NCBI GenBank assembly: GCA_902566805.1
Contig: CACFKJ010000007.1
Coordinates: 1-36,043, forward strand
Length of the DNA stretch: 36,043 bases
Source of the DNA: an uncultured Pelagibacteraceae bacterium
GTDB lineage: Bacteria > Pseudomonadota > Alphaproteobacteria > Pelagibacterales > Pelagibacteraceae
Direction: 5' to 3'
Made by a program: the position numbers and the translations under genes. The notes below the pieces were generated by a model. That model worked only from the letters and a program-made list of their open reading frames with translations. It was not told the origin of the DNA and made no database searches. Of the stretch, positions 17,890-28,239 are shown one piece after another (within the stretch, counting starts at the first letter, position 1; the number at the start of each line of letters is the position of its first letter).

Positions 17890-19028
17890 AAAAAAAAATT
17901 GCATTTACTTTTCCACATTTACATGAATTTGGTGGTGGAGAAATTTTTTGTGAGTATTTGTCTAATTTTTTAATACAATATTATGATATAGATTTATACT
18001 ATTATAATTCATACGGCATTAACAAAAAAATAAAATTTGATAAAAAAATTAAGATAATAAGTATTAAGTGTAAAAATAGTATCATTAATTATTTTTGCAA
18101 AAATTATATTTTTTTAGCACACCTTTACATATTGTTTTTTTTACAAAGTAAAAAATACCACTTTGTATTTTCAGGAGCAGGAGAATTTTTTCACTCAAAT
18201 AGATGTTTTCAGTATATTCATCATCCATTTTATTCAATGAATATTTTACATTATTTATCTCTTGGTTTAAAAAAAAAAAATTTTATAAAAATTTTACTTA
18301 GATTTATAATCTCAGTAATAGTAAGATTATTTATTATAAATTATAACAAATATTCTAAAACAATTACGTTTGTTAATTCAAAATTTATTCAAAAAAGATT
18401 TTTAAATATTTATAGTAATAACAAAACAAAAATCATTTATCCTACTTTTAAAATTCCAAAAATAGTGAAAGAAAGTTTTTTAAAATTTGAAAATCGCAAA
18501 AATGATTTTGTAATTTTAGGAAGAGTAAGTAAGGATAAAAATACGATTGATGCAGCAAAATTTTTTTTAAACTTTAATAAAAAAAATAGAACATTAAATT
18601 TAGGTAAATTGCATATAATAGGTCCAATTGAAAAAAGTCTTGAAAAAGAGGTAAAAAAACTTAATTTTGAAAATGATAATTTGTATTTTCATGGATATCT
18701 ATCTTTGAAAAAAAGGAATAAAATACTAAAAAAAACTAAATATGGATTACACTTTTTTGTTGGAGAACATTTTGGAAGATCTATATTAGAAATGCAAAAA
18801 TTTGGCATAATAGTTTTTTGTCATAATTCTGGTGGAGCAATGGAAATTGTAGCTAGTAAATTACAAAAATTTAATTATCCAGAAGATCTGGAAAATAAAA
18901 TCAAAAAAGTTCTAAATAATAATTCTGAAAGAAAAAAAATAAAAAAAATGATAGCTAGAAAAATTCAAAAATATTCAGATCTAGAATTTAGAAAAAATAT
19001 ATTAAGAGAATTACATAATGAACAATAA
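17886..19028 (+). CDS. Glycosyltransferase, GT4-like
   Basis: KIAFTFPHLHEFGGGEIFCEYLSNFL; VILGRVSKDKNTIDAAKFF; HFFVGEHFGRSILEMQKFGIIVFCHNSGGAMEIV. Confidence 0.83.
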   Translation: MKKKIAFTFPHLHEFGGGEIFCEYLSNFLIQYYDIDLYYYNSYGINKKIKFDKKIKIISIKCKNSIINYFCKNYIFLAHLYILFFLQSKKYHFVFSGAGEFFHSNRCFQYIHHPFYSMNILHYLSLGLKKKNFIKILLRFIISVIVRLFIINYNKYSKTITFVNSKFIQKRFLNIYSNNKTKIIYPTFKIPKIVKESFLKFENRKNDFVILGRVSKDKNTIDAAKFFLNFNKKNRTLNLGKLHIIGPIEKSLEKEVKKLNFENDNLYFHGYLSLKKRNKILKKTKYGLHFFVGEHFGRSILEMQKFGIIVFCHNSGGAMEIVASKLQKFNYPEDLENKIKKVLNNNSERKKIKKMIARKIQKYSDLEFRKNILRELHNEQ

Positions 19029-19956
19029 AAATAAAAAAGTATTAGTAACTGGATCTGAGGGCTTTATAGGTAGTTATTTAATTAAACAATTATTATTAAA
19101 AAATTTTAAAGTTATTGGAGGATATTATAAAAAAAAAAAATTTAATAAAATTAACAAAGTCAAATATATATATTGCGATGTTAGAAATTTAAATAATGTA
19201 AAAAAAATCCTAAATATTTATAAACCTGATATAATTTTTCATTTGGCTGCAAAAAGCCATCCTTTTTATTCTTTTACTAATCCGGTAGAAACGATGAATA
19301 CAAATGTTATTGGTACAATCAATTTACTAGATACTTGTAAAAATCTCAAAAATAATCCAAAAATTGTAATTGCTTGTTCAAGTGGACAATATGGGTCTAG
19401 ACCTTTTTCAAAACTCCCAATGGTTGAGTATAATGAATATGACCCTGAACATATCTATGGTTTATCAAAAGTATTTCAAGATTCTCTTTGTAAGCAATAT
19501 TATAAAATGTTTAAATTGAATGTTATCAGAGCAATTTTGTTTAACACTTCAGGACCTGGAAAAAAATTTGATGTTTTTTTTGACATTTGTAATCAATTTT
19601 CTAATCAAATTCATAAAAAAAAAATAGTTATTAAGTGTGGAAATCTTAATAATTATAGAGATTTTATGCATGTAGAAGATGTTGCAAAAGCTTTGCTATT
19701 TTTATCTAGAAAAGGCTTACCCGGAGAATCTTATAATATTGGTTCTGCCAAACTTACCAAAATATCAAAAATTATAGAGATTTTAAAAAAAAAATATAAA
19801 AAAAAAATAATAATTAAAATAGATAAAAAACTACTAAGAAATTATGACGAAAAATTTATAGCAGCTTCAATTAAAAAAATAAAAAAATTAGGATGGAAAC
19901 CTAAAAAAAAAATTGATGATATCATTGATGATATGATCACTAAAACTTTAAAATAA
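19018..19956 (+). CDS. NAD-dependent epimerase/dehydratase, GDP-mannose 4,6-dehydratase-like
   Basis: VTGSEGFIGSYL, FHLAAKSHPFYSFTNPVETMNTNVIGTINLLDT, SSGQYG, YGLSK, YRDFMHVEDVAKAL. Confidence 0.84.
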   Translation: MNNKNKKVLVTGSEGFIGSYLIKQLLLKNFKVIGGYYKKKKFNKINKVKYIYCDVRNLNNVKKILNIYKPDIIFHLAAKSHPFYSFTNPVETMNTNVIGTINLLDTCKNLKNNPKIVIACSSGQYGSRPFSKLPMVEYNEYDPEHIYGLSKVFQDSLCKQYYKMFKLNVIRAILFNTSGPGKKFDVFFDICNQFSNQIHKKKIVIKCGNLNNYRDFMHVEDVAKALLFLSRKGLPGESYNIGSAKLTKISKIIEILKKKYKKKIIIKIDKKLLRNYDEKFIAASIKKIKKLGWKPKKKIDDIIDDMITKTLK

Positions 19957-19959
19957 ATA

Positions 19960-21468
19960 ATGAGTAAATTAGGAATAAAGCCTATTCATTTAATAAGTGT
20001 TATTTTTTTTTCTATTTTTTTATTTAGAGGAAGGTTGGGGTCAGATGATATAGAGGTCTATAACTTTGTAAAACATTTTATTTCATCAAATCTTTCATTA
20101 AAAGAATTTTTAGTAAATTTTTCTAAAATTGAAGAAGCAAATATAGAGCAAGATATTCAATTAGTAGCTTCATCTACTTGGAGTCATAGGTTTTTTTGGA
20201 TAATACAAACTTTTGTTATTACAAAAATAATTTATTTTTTTGGCATTTTTTTCGATTTTAATAAATTATTTATTTCACAATATTTTTCTGGATATATATT
20301 AACATTTTATTCATGTTTATCATTTTTAATTGTTTTTTTATATTTAAAAAAAAAAAATAGTCTTTATTACTCATTTCTATTATCTTCAATTATTTTTTTT
20401 GGAACCGGATTAATAAGCTTTTTTACTGGTTCTTACATCGAAAGCTTAATATTGCTTCTATTTGTTTTAAGAGAAATTACAAACAATATAAAACTTAAAT
20501 TTTTTTTTGATGCATTAATTATATTAATCAAACCATATTATTTTATATACTTGATATTTTTATACTTTTATAATGATAACAATTTTTTTAAGAATACTAA
20601 AATATTACTCTCTTTACTATTAATATATTTTTTTACCAAAAGCGTGGTTAACTCATTCTCATCATCAAATAATGTTGATTTACTTTTAAGTTTTAATCCA
20701 AATTTTGATTTTCATTTTGTTTTAAAAAACTTATTTAACTTTTATTTTTCATTTGGAGTCGGTATTTTTTTTACATCAACCATTGTTATTATTTTGCTTT
20801 TGTTTGGTTTTTCAAAAAAAGTATTTTTTAAATTAGCTGGATTATTTATTTTAAGTATTTTTTTATGTATGTGGGAGGGCTTTCACGGATATGCTCCCGG
20901 TGGGAGATTTTTTTTACCAGTTATTATAACTTTTTTACCTGAAATTAATTTAGGGTTTAATCGAGTAGTGTCAAAAACTTTTAAACTGAGATATAAAATA
21001 CTGTTCAATGTTATTATAGTTTTGTTGTTATTAAACTTACCTACATTAGAATATAGAAATACTAATTTAACAAGTTATATAAATAGTTCAGTGTATAAAA
21101 ATAGTAATCCAAATTTTGTTATAAACGAAGGTAACTCTTTTAGACTTTTAAATACTCCTATCCAAAATATATTCTATAACCATATAGTTTTTTCAAATAG
21201 AGTAGTTTTTAATAAAATATTTGATATTGAAAAATTTGATATTAGTGGACAACAGTTAAAATTAAATTCAATTTATCCAATGAGCGGAATAGCTAGATTA
21301 ATATTTATTAGTAATAAGAATATTAATATTTATAGTGAAAAAATTAAAAATTTTTCTGACTCTATTAAGTTATTATTGACTATTTTATACCTTGTGTCTG
21401 CCTCAATTTTAGTAGGATTTATCTTTTATTGTCATTCAAATATAAAAAAATTAAGAAAAAAAAAGTGA
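19960..21468 (+). CDS. Multi-pass membrane protein, candidate GT-C-type glycosyltransferase
   Basis: 502 aa with many hydrophobic segments; early acidic RLGSDDIEVY motif after the first helix; GYAPGGRFFLPVIITFLPE. Flanked by glycosyltransferases. Confidence 0.6.
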   Translation: MSKLGIKPIHLISVIFFSIFLFRGRLGSDDIEVYNFVKHFISSNLSLKEFLVNFSKIEEANIEQDIQLVASSTWSHRFFWIIQTFVITKIIYFFGIFFDFNKLFISQYFSGYILTFYSCLSFLIVFLYLKKKNSLYYSFLLSSIIFFGTGLISFFTGSYIESLILLLFVLREITNNIKLKFFFDALIILIKPYYFIYLIFLYFYNDNNFFKNTKILLSLLLIYFFTKSVVNSFSSSNNVDLLLSFNPNFDFHFVLKNLFNFYFSFGVGIFFTSTIVIILLLFGFSKKVFFKLAGLFILSIFLCMWEGFHGYAPGGRFFLPVIITFLPEINLGFNRVVSKTFKLRYKILFNVIIVLLLLNLPTLEYRNTNLTSYINSSVYKNSNPNFVINEGNSFRLLNTPIQNIFYNHIVFSNRVVFNKIFDIEKFDISGQQLKLNSIYPMSGIARLIFISNKNINIYSEKIKNFSDSIKLLLTILYLVSASILVGFIFYCHSNIKKLRKKK

Positions 21469-22235
21469 CAGATCTAATAAGTATAGTAATTCCAACATAT
21501 AACTCTGAAAAAACTATTAAGAGAGCATTAAATTCAGTATTAAATCAATCATATAAAAAATGGGAGGTTATAATTATAGATTCTTATTCAACCGATAAAA
21601 CCATTAAAATTATTAAATCTTATGGAAGTGAAAAAATTAAAATTTTCTATCTCTCAAAGAATAAAGGATTAGCAAATGCTAGATATTTAGGAATTAAAAA
21701 ATCTAATGGAAAGGTAATAGCTTTTTTAGACTCCGATGATACTTGGAATAAAAATAAACTTTCATATCATATTAATTTTTATAAATCTAATTCAGCTCGA
21801 TTTACATGTACTGCATATAGTTTAATAAATAAAAATAATACAAAAAAAAAAATTCAACTAAATTTAAGCAAATTTGATTTTAAATATTTGCTTTCAAATA
21901 GACCTATTGCCTTATCTACAGTAATGGTAGAAAAGAGATTAGCTTTGGACAAATTCAAAAATTACCTTAGAAATGATTACGCAGAGGATTATCTTTGGTG
22001 GTTGGTAGCGCTTAAATATGAAACATATTGCCATATTTTACCCAAAAATTTATCTAATATATATCTAGGAGAACAAAATAGATCACTAAATTTTTTTAAG
22101 AATTATATTTCGTTATCCAAGATTTATAAATATGATTTTAAATTAGATAACCTTAAAATATTAAAAATTTATGCCTTATTATTTTATAGAACTTTGGGAA
22201 AAAATATTTTTAAATTTAAAAGTTTTTACTTTTAA
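21465..22235 (+). CDS. Glycosyltransferase family 2
   Basis: LISIVIPTYNSEKTIKRALNSVLNQSYKKWEVIIIDSYSTDKT, VIAFLDSDDTW. ORF track uses TTG 21429 (40-nt overlap); GTG 21465 gives a 4-nt GTGA overlap. Confidence 0.87.
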   Translation: MTDLISIVIPTYNSEKTIKRALNSVLNQSYKKWEVIIIDSYSTDKTIKIIKSYGSEKIKIFYLSKNKGLANARYLGIKKSNGKVIAFLDSDDTWNKNKLSYHINFYKSNSARFTCTAYSLINKNNTKKKIQLNLSKFDFKYLLSNRPIALSTVMVEKRLALDKFKNYLRNDYAEDYLWWLVALKYETYCHILPKNLSNIYLGEQNRSLNFFKNYISLSKIYKYDFKLDNLKILKIYALLFYRTLGKNIFKFKSFYF

Positions 22236-22262
22236 CATTACTAAAAATATAAAAAAGTATAA

Positions 22263-23555
22263 ATGAAAATTAATACCATTAATCTTTTTTCTTATTTAAT
22301 ATTTTTACTACCTTTAGCTCTAATTTCAGGCCCATTAATTCCAGAATTAATAGTTTTATTTTGTAATATCTTTTTTTTGTTTAGAATTTTTAAAGAAAAA
22401 AATTTTTCTTATTTTAAAAGCGATTTTTTTAAAATATTTTTATTTTTTTGGTTAATATTAAACATATCTGCATTGTTTTCTAATAATATTTTGTATTCTT
22501 TAAAATATAGTTTTTTTTATATCAGATATGGAATATTTGTTTTAACGGTAAACTATTTAATTGAAAATAATAATAATTTTATAAAAAATTTTTATAAAAT
22601 TCTACTTTTCACACTAAGCATCATCTTGTTTGATAGCTATTTTCAATTTATTTTTGATCATAATATTTTCGGGTTCGAAAGACCTAATGTTTATATGGTC
22701 TCAAGTTTATTTAATGATGAATTAATACTAGGAACTTTTTTTATGAGATTTTCACCTTTATTTGTTGCTCTATATTTATATCTTAATCAAATTAAAAATA
22801 AAAAAATTAACTCCTATTTATTTTTCATTGCTTTAATTTTTCCAATGATTTTTCTAAGTGGACAAAGGACACCTTTTATTTTATCAATTATTTTTTTAAT
22901 TTTCTCATTAATAATATTAAAATTAGATAAAAATAAAATTTTATGTTTATTTTTTTCGTTTAGTATAATTATGACGAATATTTTATTAGATAATAAGGCT
23001 TATACGGGCATAGGAACTGGATATAAAAGCAGAATGATTTCAGATGTGATCTTTAATTATAATAGGATTTCAGACTATCAAAAAGAAGAAATAAAAAAAT
23101 ATAAATATATGCAGTTTATTTTTATTAGCCCTGGTCATAACTCATTATGGCTAACAGCAATAGAAATTTATAAAAACAAAAAATTACTTGGGCACGGCCC
23201 AAACACATTTAGAAAAAAATGCAGTATATTTGAAAATAAACCACAGTTTAGTTGTTCAACACATCCACATAGTTTTGTTTTTCAACTTTTGGCTGAAACG
23301 GGATTAATTGGTTTATTATTTTATTTTTTATTATATTTTTACATTGTTAAAAAAATACTTTACAACTTTTTGTATCTTAACAAAGAGTCTAAAATAAATA
23401 ATTATATAAAAGTCAATATATTTCTATTTTCTTCAATTTTAATGAATTTTGCTCCATTCATACCTAGTGGAAATTTTTTCAACAATCATCAAAATATTTT
23501 TATTTTTTTACCAATTGGTTTTTTAACTTATTTTTTAAAAGCTAGAAAAAAATGA
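22263..23555 (+). CDS. O-antigen ligase / Wzy_C family membrane protein
   Basis: 430 aa polytopic; LSGQRTPFILSIIFL and LGHGPNTFRKKC...STHPHSFVFQLLAETGLIGLLFYFLLYF typical of the WaaL/Wzy family. Confidence 0.83.
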   Translation: MKINTINLFSYLIFLLPLALISGPLIPELIVLFCNIFFLFRIFKEKNFSYFKSDFFKIFLFFWLILNISALFSNNILYSLKYSFFYIRYGIFVLTVNYLIENNNNFIKNFYKILLFTLSIILFDSYFQFIFDHNIFGFERPNVYMVSSLFNDELILGTFFMRFSPLFVALYLYLNQIKNKKINSYLFFIALIFPMIFLSGQRTPFILSIIFLIFSLIILKLDKNKILCLFFSFSIIMTNILLDNKAYTGIGTGYKSRMISDVIFNYNRISDYQKEEIKKYKYMQFIFISPGHNSLWLTAIEIYKNKKLLGHGPNTFRKKCSIFENKPQFSCSTHPHSFVFQLLAETGLIGLLFYFLLYFYIVKKILYNFLYLNKESKINNYIKVNIFLFSSILMNFAPFIPSGNFFNNHQNIFIFLPIGFLTYFLKARKK

Positions 23556-24601
23556 TTAAAATTTTAATTATTCAATTTATATCATTTAATTTATTATATC
23601 TAATTTTTAAAAAAATTTCCTTTTTCAATTATTTCTTAGATAAAGATTTTTCAAAAATTCAAGGTTTTCATAAAGTTTCAACACCCAGATACGGGGGGAT
23701 TTTAATTTTTTTAAGCTTTATAATAGGATTTTTTATAAATCAAACTGAATTATTTTTTTATAGTCTTTTAGTATTTTTTTTAATTGCTAATTTTTTTTTA
23801 GGTTTAATTGACGATGTTAAATTGATTATAAATCCATTATATAGATTTTTACTTTTTGTCCTAGTAAATATTTGTTTAATAATATTCTTCGATTTGAAAA
23901 TAAAAGAATTTGATGTGTTAATTCTAGATTATTTAAATACTAATTATTTTTTCTCAATTATAATTACTTTTTTTTGTATTTTTTTTGTAGTAAATGGTTC
24001 TAACTTAATTGATGGATTTAATGGCCTTTTAGGTATTCATGCATTTTTAATATTATTAATTTTATCGTCAGCAACTTATTATCAAGAAAATTATGAAATA
24101 TTAAATATTAATTTTATAATGATGATGTCATTGTTTTGTTTCTTAATTTATAATATTCCTTCTGGTAAAATTTTTTTAGGTGACTGTGGATCTTTCTTAA
24201 TTGGTGCGTATATTTCAATATTAGTTATAGCTATATATAATCAAAACAATGATATTCCACCATTTTATTTTGCAATAATAATTTACTACATTTTTTTAGA
24301 AATTTTCTTTTCTGTTTTTAGAAAATTGTTTCAAAAAAAAAATCCGTTTTATCCTGATAGAAAACATCTTCATATGCTTCTTTACAAATTTCTTAAGATT
24401 AAAAAGGTAAAATTTAAAAACCATAATTTTTTGACCAGCATAATAATAAATAGTTTTTACTTAATTACAGTTTTGCCTTCTTTCCTTTTTATTCAAGATA
24501 ATTTTTTGTGTAAGATATATTTCAGCTGTTTAATTATAGTTTATATTTGTTTATATTTTTATCTAAATTATCACATAAACTTAAATGAAAAAAAAAATTA
24601 A
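23552..24601 (+). CDS. WecA/MraY-like undecaprenyl-phosphate glycosyl-1-phosphate transferase
   Basis: PRYGGILIF, FFLGLIDDVKLI, NGSNLIDGFNGLLG, IFLGDCGSFLIG, DRKHLHMLLY. Confidence 0.88.
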   Translation: MIKILIIQFISFNLLYLIFKKISFFNYFLDKDFSKIQGFHKVSTPRYGGILIFLSFIIGFFINQTELFFYSLLVFFLIANFFLGLIDDVKLIINPLYRFLLFVLVNICLIIFFDLKIKEFDVLILDYLNTNYFFSIIITFFCIFFVVNGSNLIDGFNGLLGIHAFLILLILSSATYYQENYEILNINFIMMMSLFCFLIYNIPSGKIFLGDCGSFLIGAYISILVIAIYNQNNDIPPFYFAIIIYYIFLEIFFSVFRKLFQKKNPFYPDRKHLHMLLYKFLKIKKVKFKNHNFLTSIIINSFYLITVLPSFLFIQDNFLCKIYFSCLIIVYICLYFYLNYHINLNEKKN

Positions 24602-25289
24602 ACAAATAGTATTACTAAATGGAGGCTTTGGCAAAAGAGTTAAATCTGTTTCTAAAAATAAACCAAAATGTCTAATTAAATTCAATAATAAAACTTTTTT
24701 ACATAGACAATTGATGTTTTTTAAAAAAAATGGAATAAAAGATGTAATAATTTGCGTAGGATATAAGAGTAGATATATTTATTCAGAAATAGAAAATATA
24801 AAAATAAAAAAACTAAATATTAAGATTTCTAAAGAAAATTTTCCATTAGGAACCGGTGGAGCAATTAAAAATTGTCAAAAATATTTAGATGATAATTTTT
24901 TTGTAACGTATGGAGATTCCTGGCTTAATTTAAAATTTAATAATATAAGAAAGAAATTTTATCATCAAAAAAAGAATAATATGATTTGTGTTATTAGTAA
25001 AAATAAAATAATTGATCATAAACCAAATATTTTTATTAAAAATAAAAAAATTAAAAGTTATGAAAAAAATAATACTTTTTTCAATTATATTGATTATGGA
25101 TTAATGATTTTAAGTGTTAAAAATATAAAAAAAATTAAAAAAAAAAAATTTGACTTAGATTTTTTAATAAAAAAGCTAATTCAAAGTAATTCAATATCTA
25201 TTTATAAAGTTAGAAAGAAATTCTATGAAATTGGTTCTTTACAAGGTATAAAGGAATTTAAAAAATCATTTAATTATGAAATATCTTAA
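24585..25289 (+). CDS. hddC: Sugar-phosphate nucleotidyltransferase, HddC-like (heptose 1-phosphate guanylyltransferase-like)
   Basis: IVLLNGGFGKRVKSVSKNKPKCLIKFNNKTFLHRQL, NFPLGTGGAIKNCQ, FVTYGDSWLN; adjacent to a GmhA-like SIS gene. Confidence 0.8.
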   Translation: MKKKIKQIVLLNGGFGKRVKSVSKNKPKCLIKFNNKTFLHRQLMFFKKNGIKDVIICVGYKSRYIYSEIENIKIKKLNIKISKENFPLGTGGAIKNCQKYLDDNFFVTYGDSWLNLKFNNIRKKFYHQKKNNMICVISKNKIIDHKPNIFIKNKKIKSYEKNNTFFNYIDYGLMILSVKNIKKIKKKKFDLDFLIKKLIQSNSISIYKVRKKFYEIGSLQGIKEFKKSFNYEIS

Positions 25290-25860
25290 AAAACATTTAA
25301 AAGATCATATCCAAATTGGTAATTTGATTGATTTAAGATCAGTTAATAAAATATTAAATTTATTGAAAAAATTAAAAAAAAATAAAGGCAGATTGTTCAT
25401 ATTGGGTGTTGGTGGAAGTGCTGGAAATGCTTCTCATGCTGTAAATGACTTTAGAAAACTTTGTGGTATTGAAGCATATGGACCCGCTGATAATGTGTCC
25501 GAGCTTACTGCAAGAACAAATGATGATGGATGGGAAAATGTTTTTTCTAAATGGTTAGAAACAAGTAATTTGTCAAAAAAAGATATGCTTTTATTTTTTT
25601 CTGTTGGCGGGGGATCTTTAGATCGAAGAATAAGTGTAAACTTAATTAAAGCAGCAAGATATGGAAAAAAAAAAAATAGCAAGATAGCAAGTGTTATAGG
25701 AAGAAAAGAAGGTTATTTAAATAAAATATCCCATGCTTGCTGCGTTGTTCCAAATGTAAATAAACATTCCATAACACCACATACAGAGACATATCAAGTA
25801 TTTATATGGCATATGCTTGTGTCTCATCCAGAGCTGCAAATAAAAAAAACAGTTTGGTAA
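25276..25860 (+). CDS. gmhA: SIS-domain sugar isomerase, GmhA-like (sedoheptulose 7-phosphate isomerase-like)
   Basis: LFILGVGGSAGNASHAVNDFRKLCGIEAYGPADNVSELTARTNDDGWENVF...TPHTETYQVFIWHMLVSHPEL. Confidence 0.83.
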   Translation: MKYLKKHLKDHIQIGNLIDLRSVNKILNLLKKLKKNKGRLFILGVGGSAGNASHAVNDFRKLCGIEAYGPADNVSELTARTNDDGWENVFSKWLETSNLSKKDMLLFFSVGGGSLDRRISVNLIKAARYGKKKNSKIASVIGRKEGYLNKISHACCVVPNVNKHSITPHTETYQVFIWHMLVSHPELQIKKTVW

Positions 25861-25868
25861 TACTATAG

Positions 25869-26633
25869 ATGGCTAAGAATTGGAAAGAAGCTCAAATTAA
25901 TGAATCGAAATTTTGGATTGATATATATTCAAAAAATTCTGATGAAAAATTTTATAAAAAAATAGATGATGAGGGATTAATTGGATTTACAAATCAAGTT
26001 TTAGAAAGACATAAATTAAATGTCTATAGTTTTTCAGAAAAAGTTATTGCTGACGTAGGATGTGGACCATTTGGAATTATTGGTGGATTAGCTTTAATTG
26101 AAAAAGAAAAAAAAATAAAGATAAGAAAAATTTTCGGTATTGATCCCTTGATGAATTTTTATAGAGATAACATTAAAATATTAAATGAGGATGATCATTT
26201 AAAATTAATCAATTCGCCAGGAGAAAATATTCCATTAGACAATAAAACAGTAGATTATATTTTTTCAACAAACGTTTTAGATCACTGCAGTGATCCAAAA
26301 GAATTCATAATTGAAACAGAAAGAATTCTAAATGAAAAAGGAGAATTTCATTGTTCCGCACATGTTGTGTATCCAATTTTGACTTTATTAGCTCCATTTC
26401 TAAAATACTTTGATAAAAATCACCCAAAACATTTTACAGAAAAATTTTTATTAAAACTTTTAAGATCAAAATTTAAAATTGTAAATGTAACCTATAGAGC
26501 TACAATAATTGAAGATCATCCAAAATTTAGTTTTTTAAATATTTTTAAAAATAAAAATTTTTTTAGAGGAATAAAAAGGTTTTTATCAAATTATATTTTA
26601 TATACGGTATATTTTTCATGCAAAAAAAAATAG
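25869..26633 (+). CDS. Class I SAM-dependent methyltransferase (Methyltransf_11-like)
   Basis: VIADVGCGPFGIIGGL, VDYIFSTNVLDHCSDPKEFIIETERIL. Confidence 0.85.
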   Translation: MAKNWKEAQINESKFWIDIYSKNSDEKFYKKIDDEGLIGFTNQVLERHKLNVYSFSEKVIADVGCGPFGIIGGLALIEKEKKIKIRKIFGIDPLMNFYRDNIKILNEDDHLKLINSPGENIPLDNKTVDYIFSTNVLDHCSDPKEFIIETERILNEKGEFHCSAHVVYPILTLLAPFLKYFDKNHPKHFTEKFLLKLLRSKFKIVNVTYRATIIEDHPKFSFLNIFKNKNFFRGIKRFLSNYILYTVYFSCKKK

Positions 26634-27151
26634 ATGAAAAAAGTAAAGCTATTTTTTTTGATAGAGACGGAGTATTGATAGAGGCTCCAGTAGTAGATGG
26701 TAAACCTAAATCTTCAAAATATCTACATCAAATTAAACTTTGTAAAAATATTGAGGAAATATGTTTAAAGTTTAAGTATTCATATCTATTAATAATGGTA
26801 ACTAATCAACCCGATTTTAAAAGAAAAATAAACACAAAAAAAAATATTAAAACTATAAATAATTATTTAAAAAAAAAACTTAATTTAGATGATGTTTTTG
26901 TTTGTTATAGTGATAATGATAAATGTTACCATCGCAAACCAAATCCAGGTATGATTTTTGATGCTCAAAAAAAATACAACATTGATCTTAAAAAAAGTTA
27001 TTTGATTGGAGATAGATGGAGAGATATTGGAGCTGGAAACAAAGCAAAATGTAGGACTATTTTTATTAACAAAAAATATAATGAAAAAAATATATTTAAA
27101 GCTAAATATACTATAAAAAAAATAAAAGAAATTCTAAAAATAATTAAATGA
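26618..27151 (+). CDS. HAD-IIIA hydrolase, GmhB-like (heptose bisphosphate phosphatase-like)
   Basis: AIFFDRDGVLIEAP, IMVTNQPD, CYHRKPNPGMIFDAQ, YLIGDRWRDIGAGNKAKCRTIFI. Confidence 0.83.
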   Translation: MQKKIDEKSKAIFFDRDGVLIEAPVVDGKPKSSKYLHQIKLCKNIEEICLKFKYSYLLIMVTNQPDFKRKINTKKNIKTINNYLKKKLNLDDVFVCYSDNDKCYHRKPNPGMIFDAQKKYNIDLKKSYLIGDRWRDIGAGNKAKCRTIFINKKYNEKNIFKAKYTIKKIKEILKIIK

Positions 27152-28233
27152 TGAAAAAATTTAAATGTATACATGTCGGATTAGGTAATTTTGCACTTCA
27201 AAGGATTCAGCTAAACTTGAATAATAATTTATTTGAGGTAGTAGCTTTTGTAGATTTAAATATTACAGATACGATTAATAATTTAAAGAAACTTAAAAAT
27301 TTACCTATTGATTATGAAAAAAGAGTTTTTAAATCAATTAGTGAAGCGCAAAAAAAATATTCAGCCGAAGTTTGTTTTATATATGTTGCGTCAGAATCCC
27401 ACCCAGAACTTATAATTGAAAGTCTGGAAAATAATTTACACACGTTTTGCGTTAAATCTATAGCATGTGAAATGCAAGAATTTAAAAAAATAATGGAGGT
27501 AAAAAAAAAATTTAAAAAATTAAAATTAGTTCAAGGATTAAATAACCAGTGGAATGAAGCAAGCATAAAAATGCAGGAGTTGTTGAATGATAAGGAAAAT
27601 TTTGGAGAATTGATGATTGGTAATTGTACTATGTGGGGAAGGCAAAATCTCAAAAGTGAAAAGCCAATTGTAGATGTAATAAAGGAGGGAATTTTTTTCC
27701 ACTCCATGGGAATTCACCAGTTAAGCCAAGTTGTTGCAGCGCTGGGTTTGCCAGAGAGCGTTATTTCGTCTTCGCCAGAATTCGAACAAGAGGAAATAGG
27801 TTTTAAAGGAATTACAGGAACATCAACAGGTGTATGCTTTATTAAGTATAAAAATGGAGGTACGATTACTTACACCGCAACAAGAGGTGGACATGGAAAT
27901 CCTTATGGTTTTGCATCAAGATGGAGTGGAAATTGGTTATTTCATGGAACTAAAGGGGACATTAAAAGAAATGGCGGAAGATTAACTTTATATAAAAATG
28001 GGAATATTGTTCAGGATTATTTTTTAAAGGATCTAGATAATAACCTTTATATTGATGAACTTAAACAATATGAGATTTTTCATCAAAATTTATCTGGGAA
28101 TAATAAATTTGATATTCAAAAGAAATCATTAGAGAGCTGGTTGTTGATGGAAGCTTGCAATTTATCAATAAAAAAAGACAAAAAAATCATGTTAAATGAT
28201 TTAATTTTAGAAACAGATTTTAAAAATTTATAA
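27148..28233 (+). CDS. Gfo/Idh/MocA family oxidoreductase
   Basis: CIHVGLGNFALQRI, VCFIYVASESHPELIIESLENNLHTFCVKSIACEM, GIFFHSMGIHQLSQVVAALG. Confidence 0.85.
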   Translation: MMKKFKCIHVGLGNFALQRIQLNLNNNLFEVVAFVDLNITDTINNLKKLKNLPIDYEKRVFKSISEAQKKYSAEVCFIYVASESHPELIIESLENNLHTFCVKSIACEMQEFKKIMEVKKKFKKLKLVQGLNNQWNEASIKMQELLNDKENFGELMIGNCTMWGRQNLKSEKPIVDVIKEGIFFHSMGIHQLSQVVAALGLPESVISSSPEFEQEEIGFKGITGTSTGVCFIKYKNGGTITYTATRGGHGNPYGFASRWSGNWLFHGTKGDIKRNGGRLTLYKNGNIVQDYFLKDLDNNLYIDELKQYEIFHQNLSGNNKFDIQKKSLESWLLMEACNLSIKKDKKIMLNDLILETDFKNL

Positions 28234-28239
28234 AAACAT

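Noticed and set aside
25434-25682. 82-aa minus-strand ORF
   Set aside because: Antisense to the SIS-domain gene.
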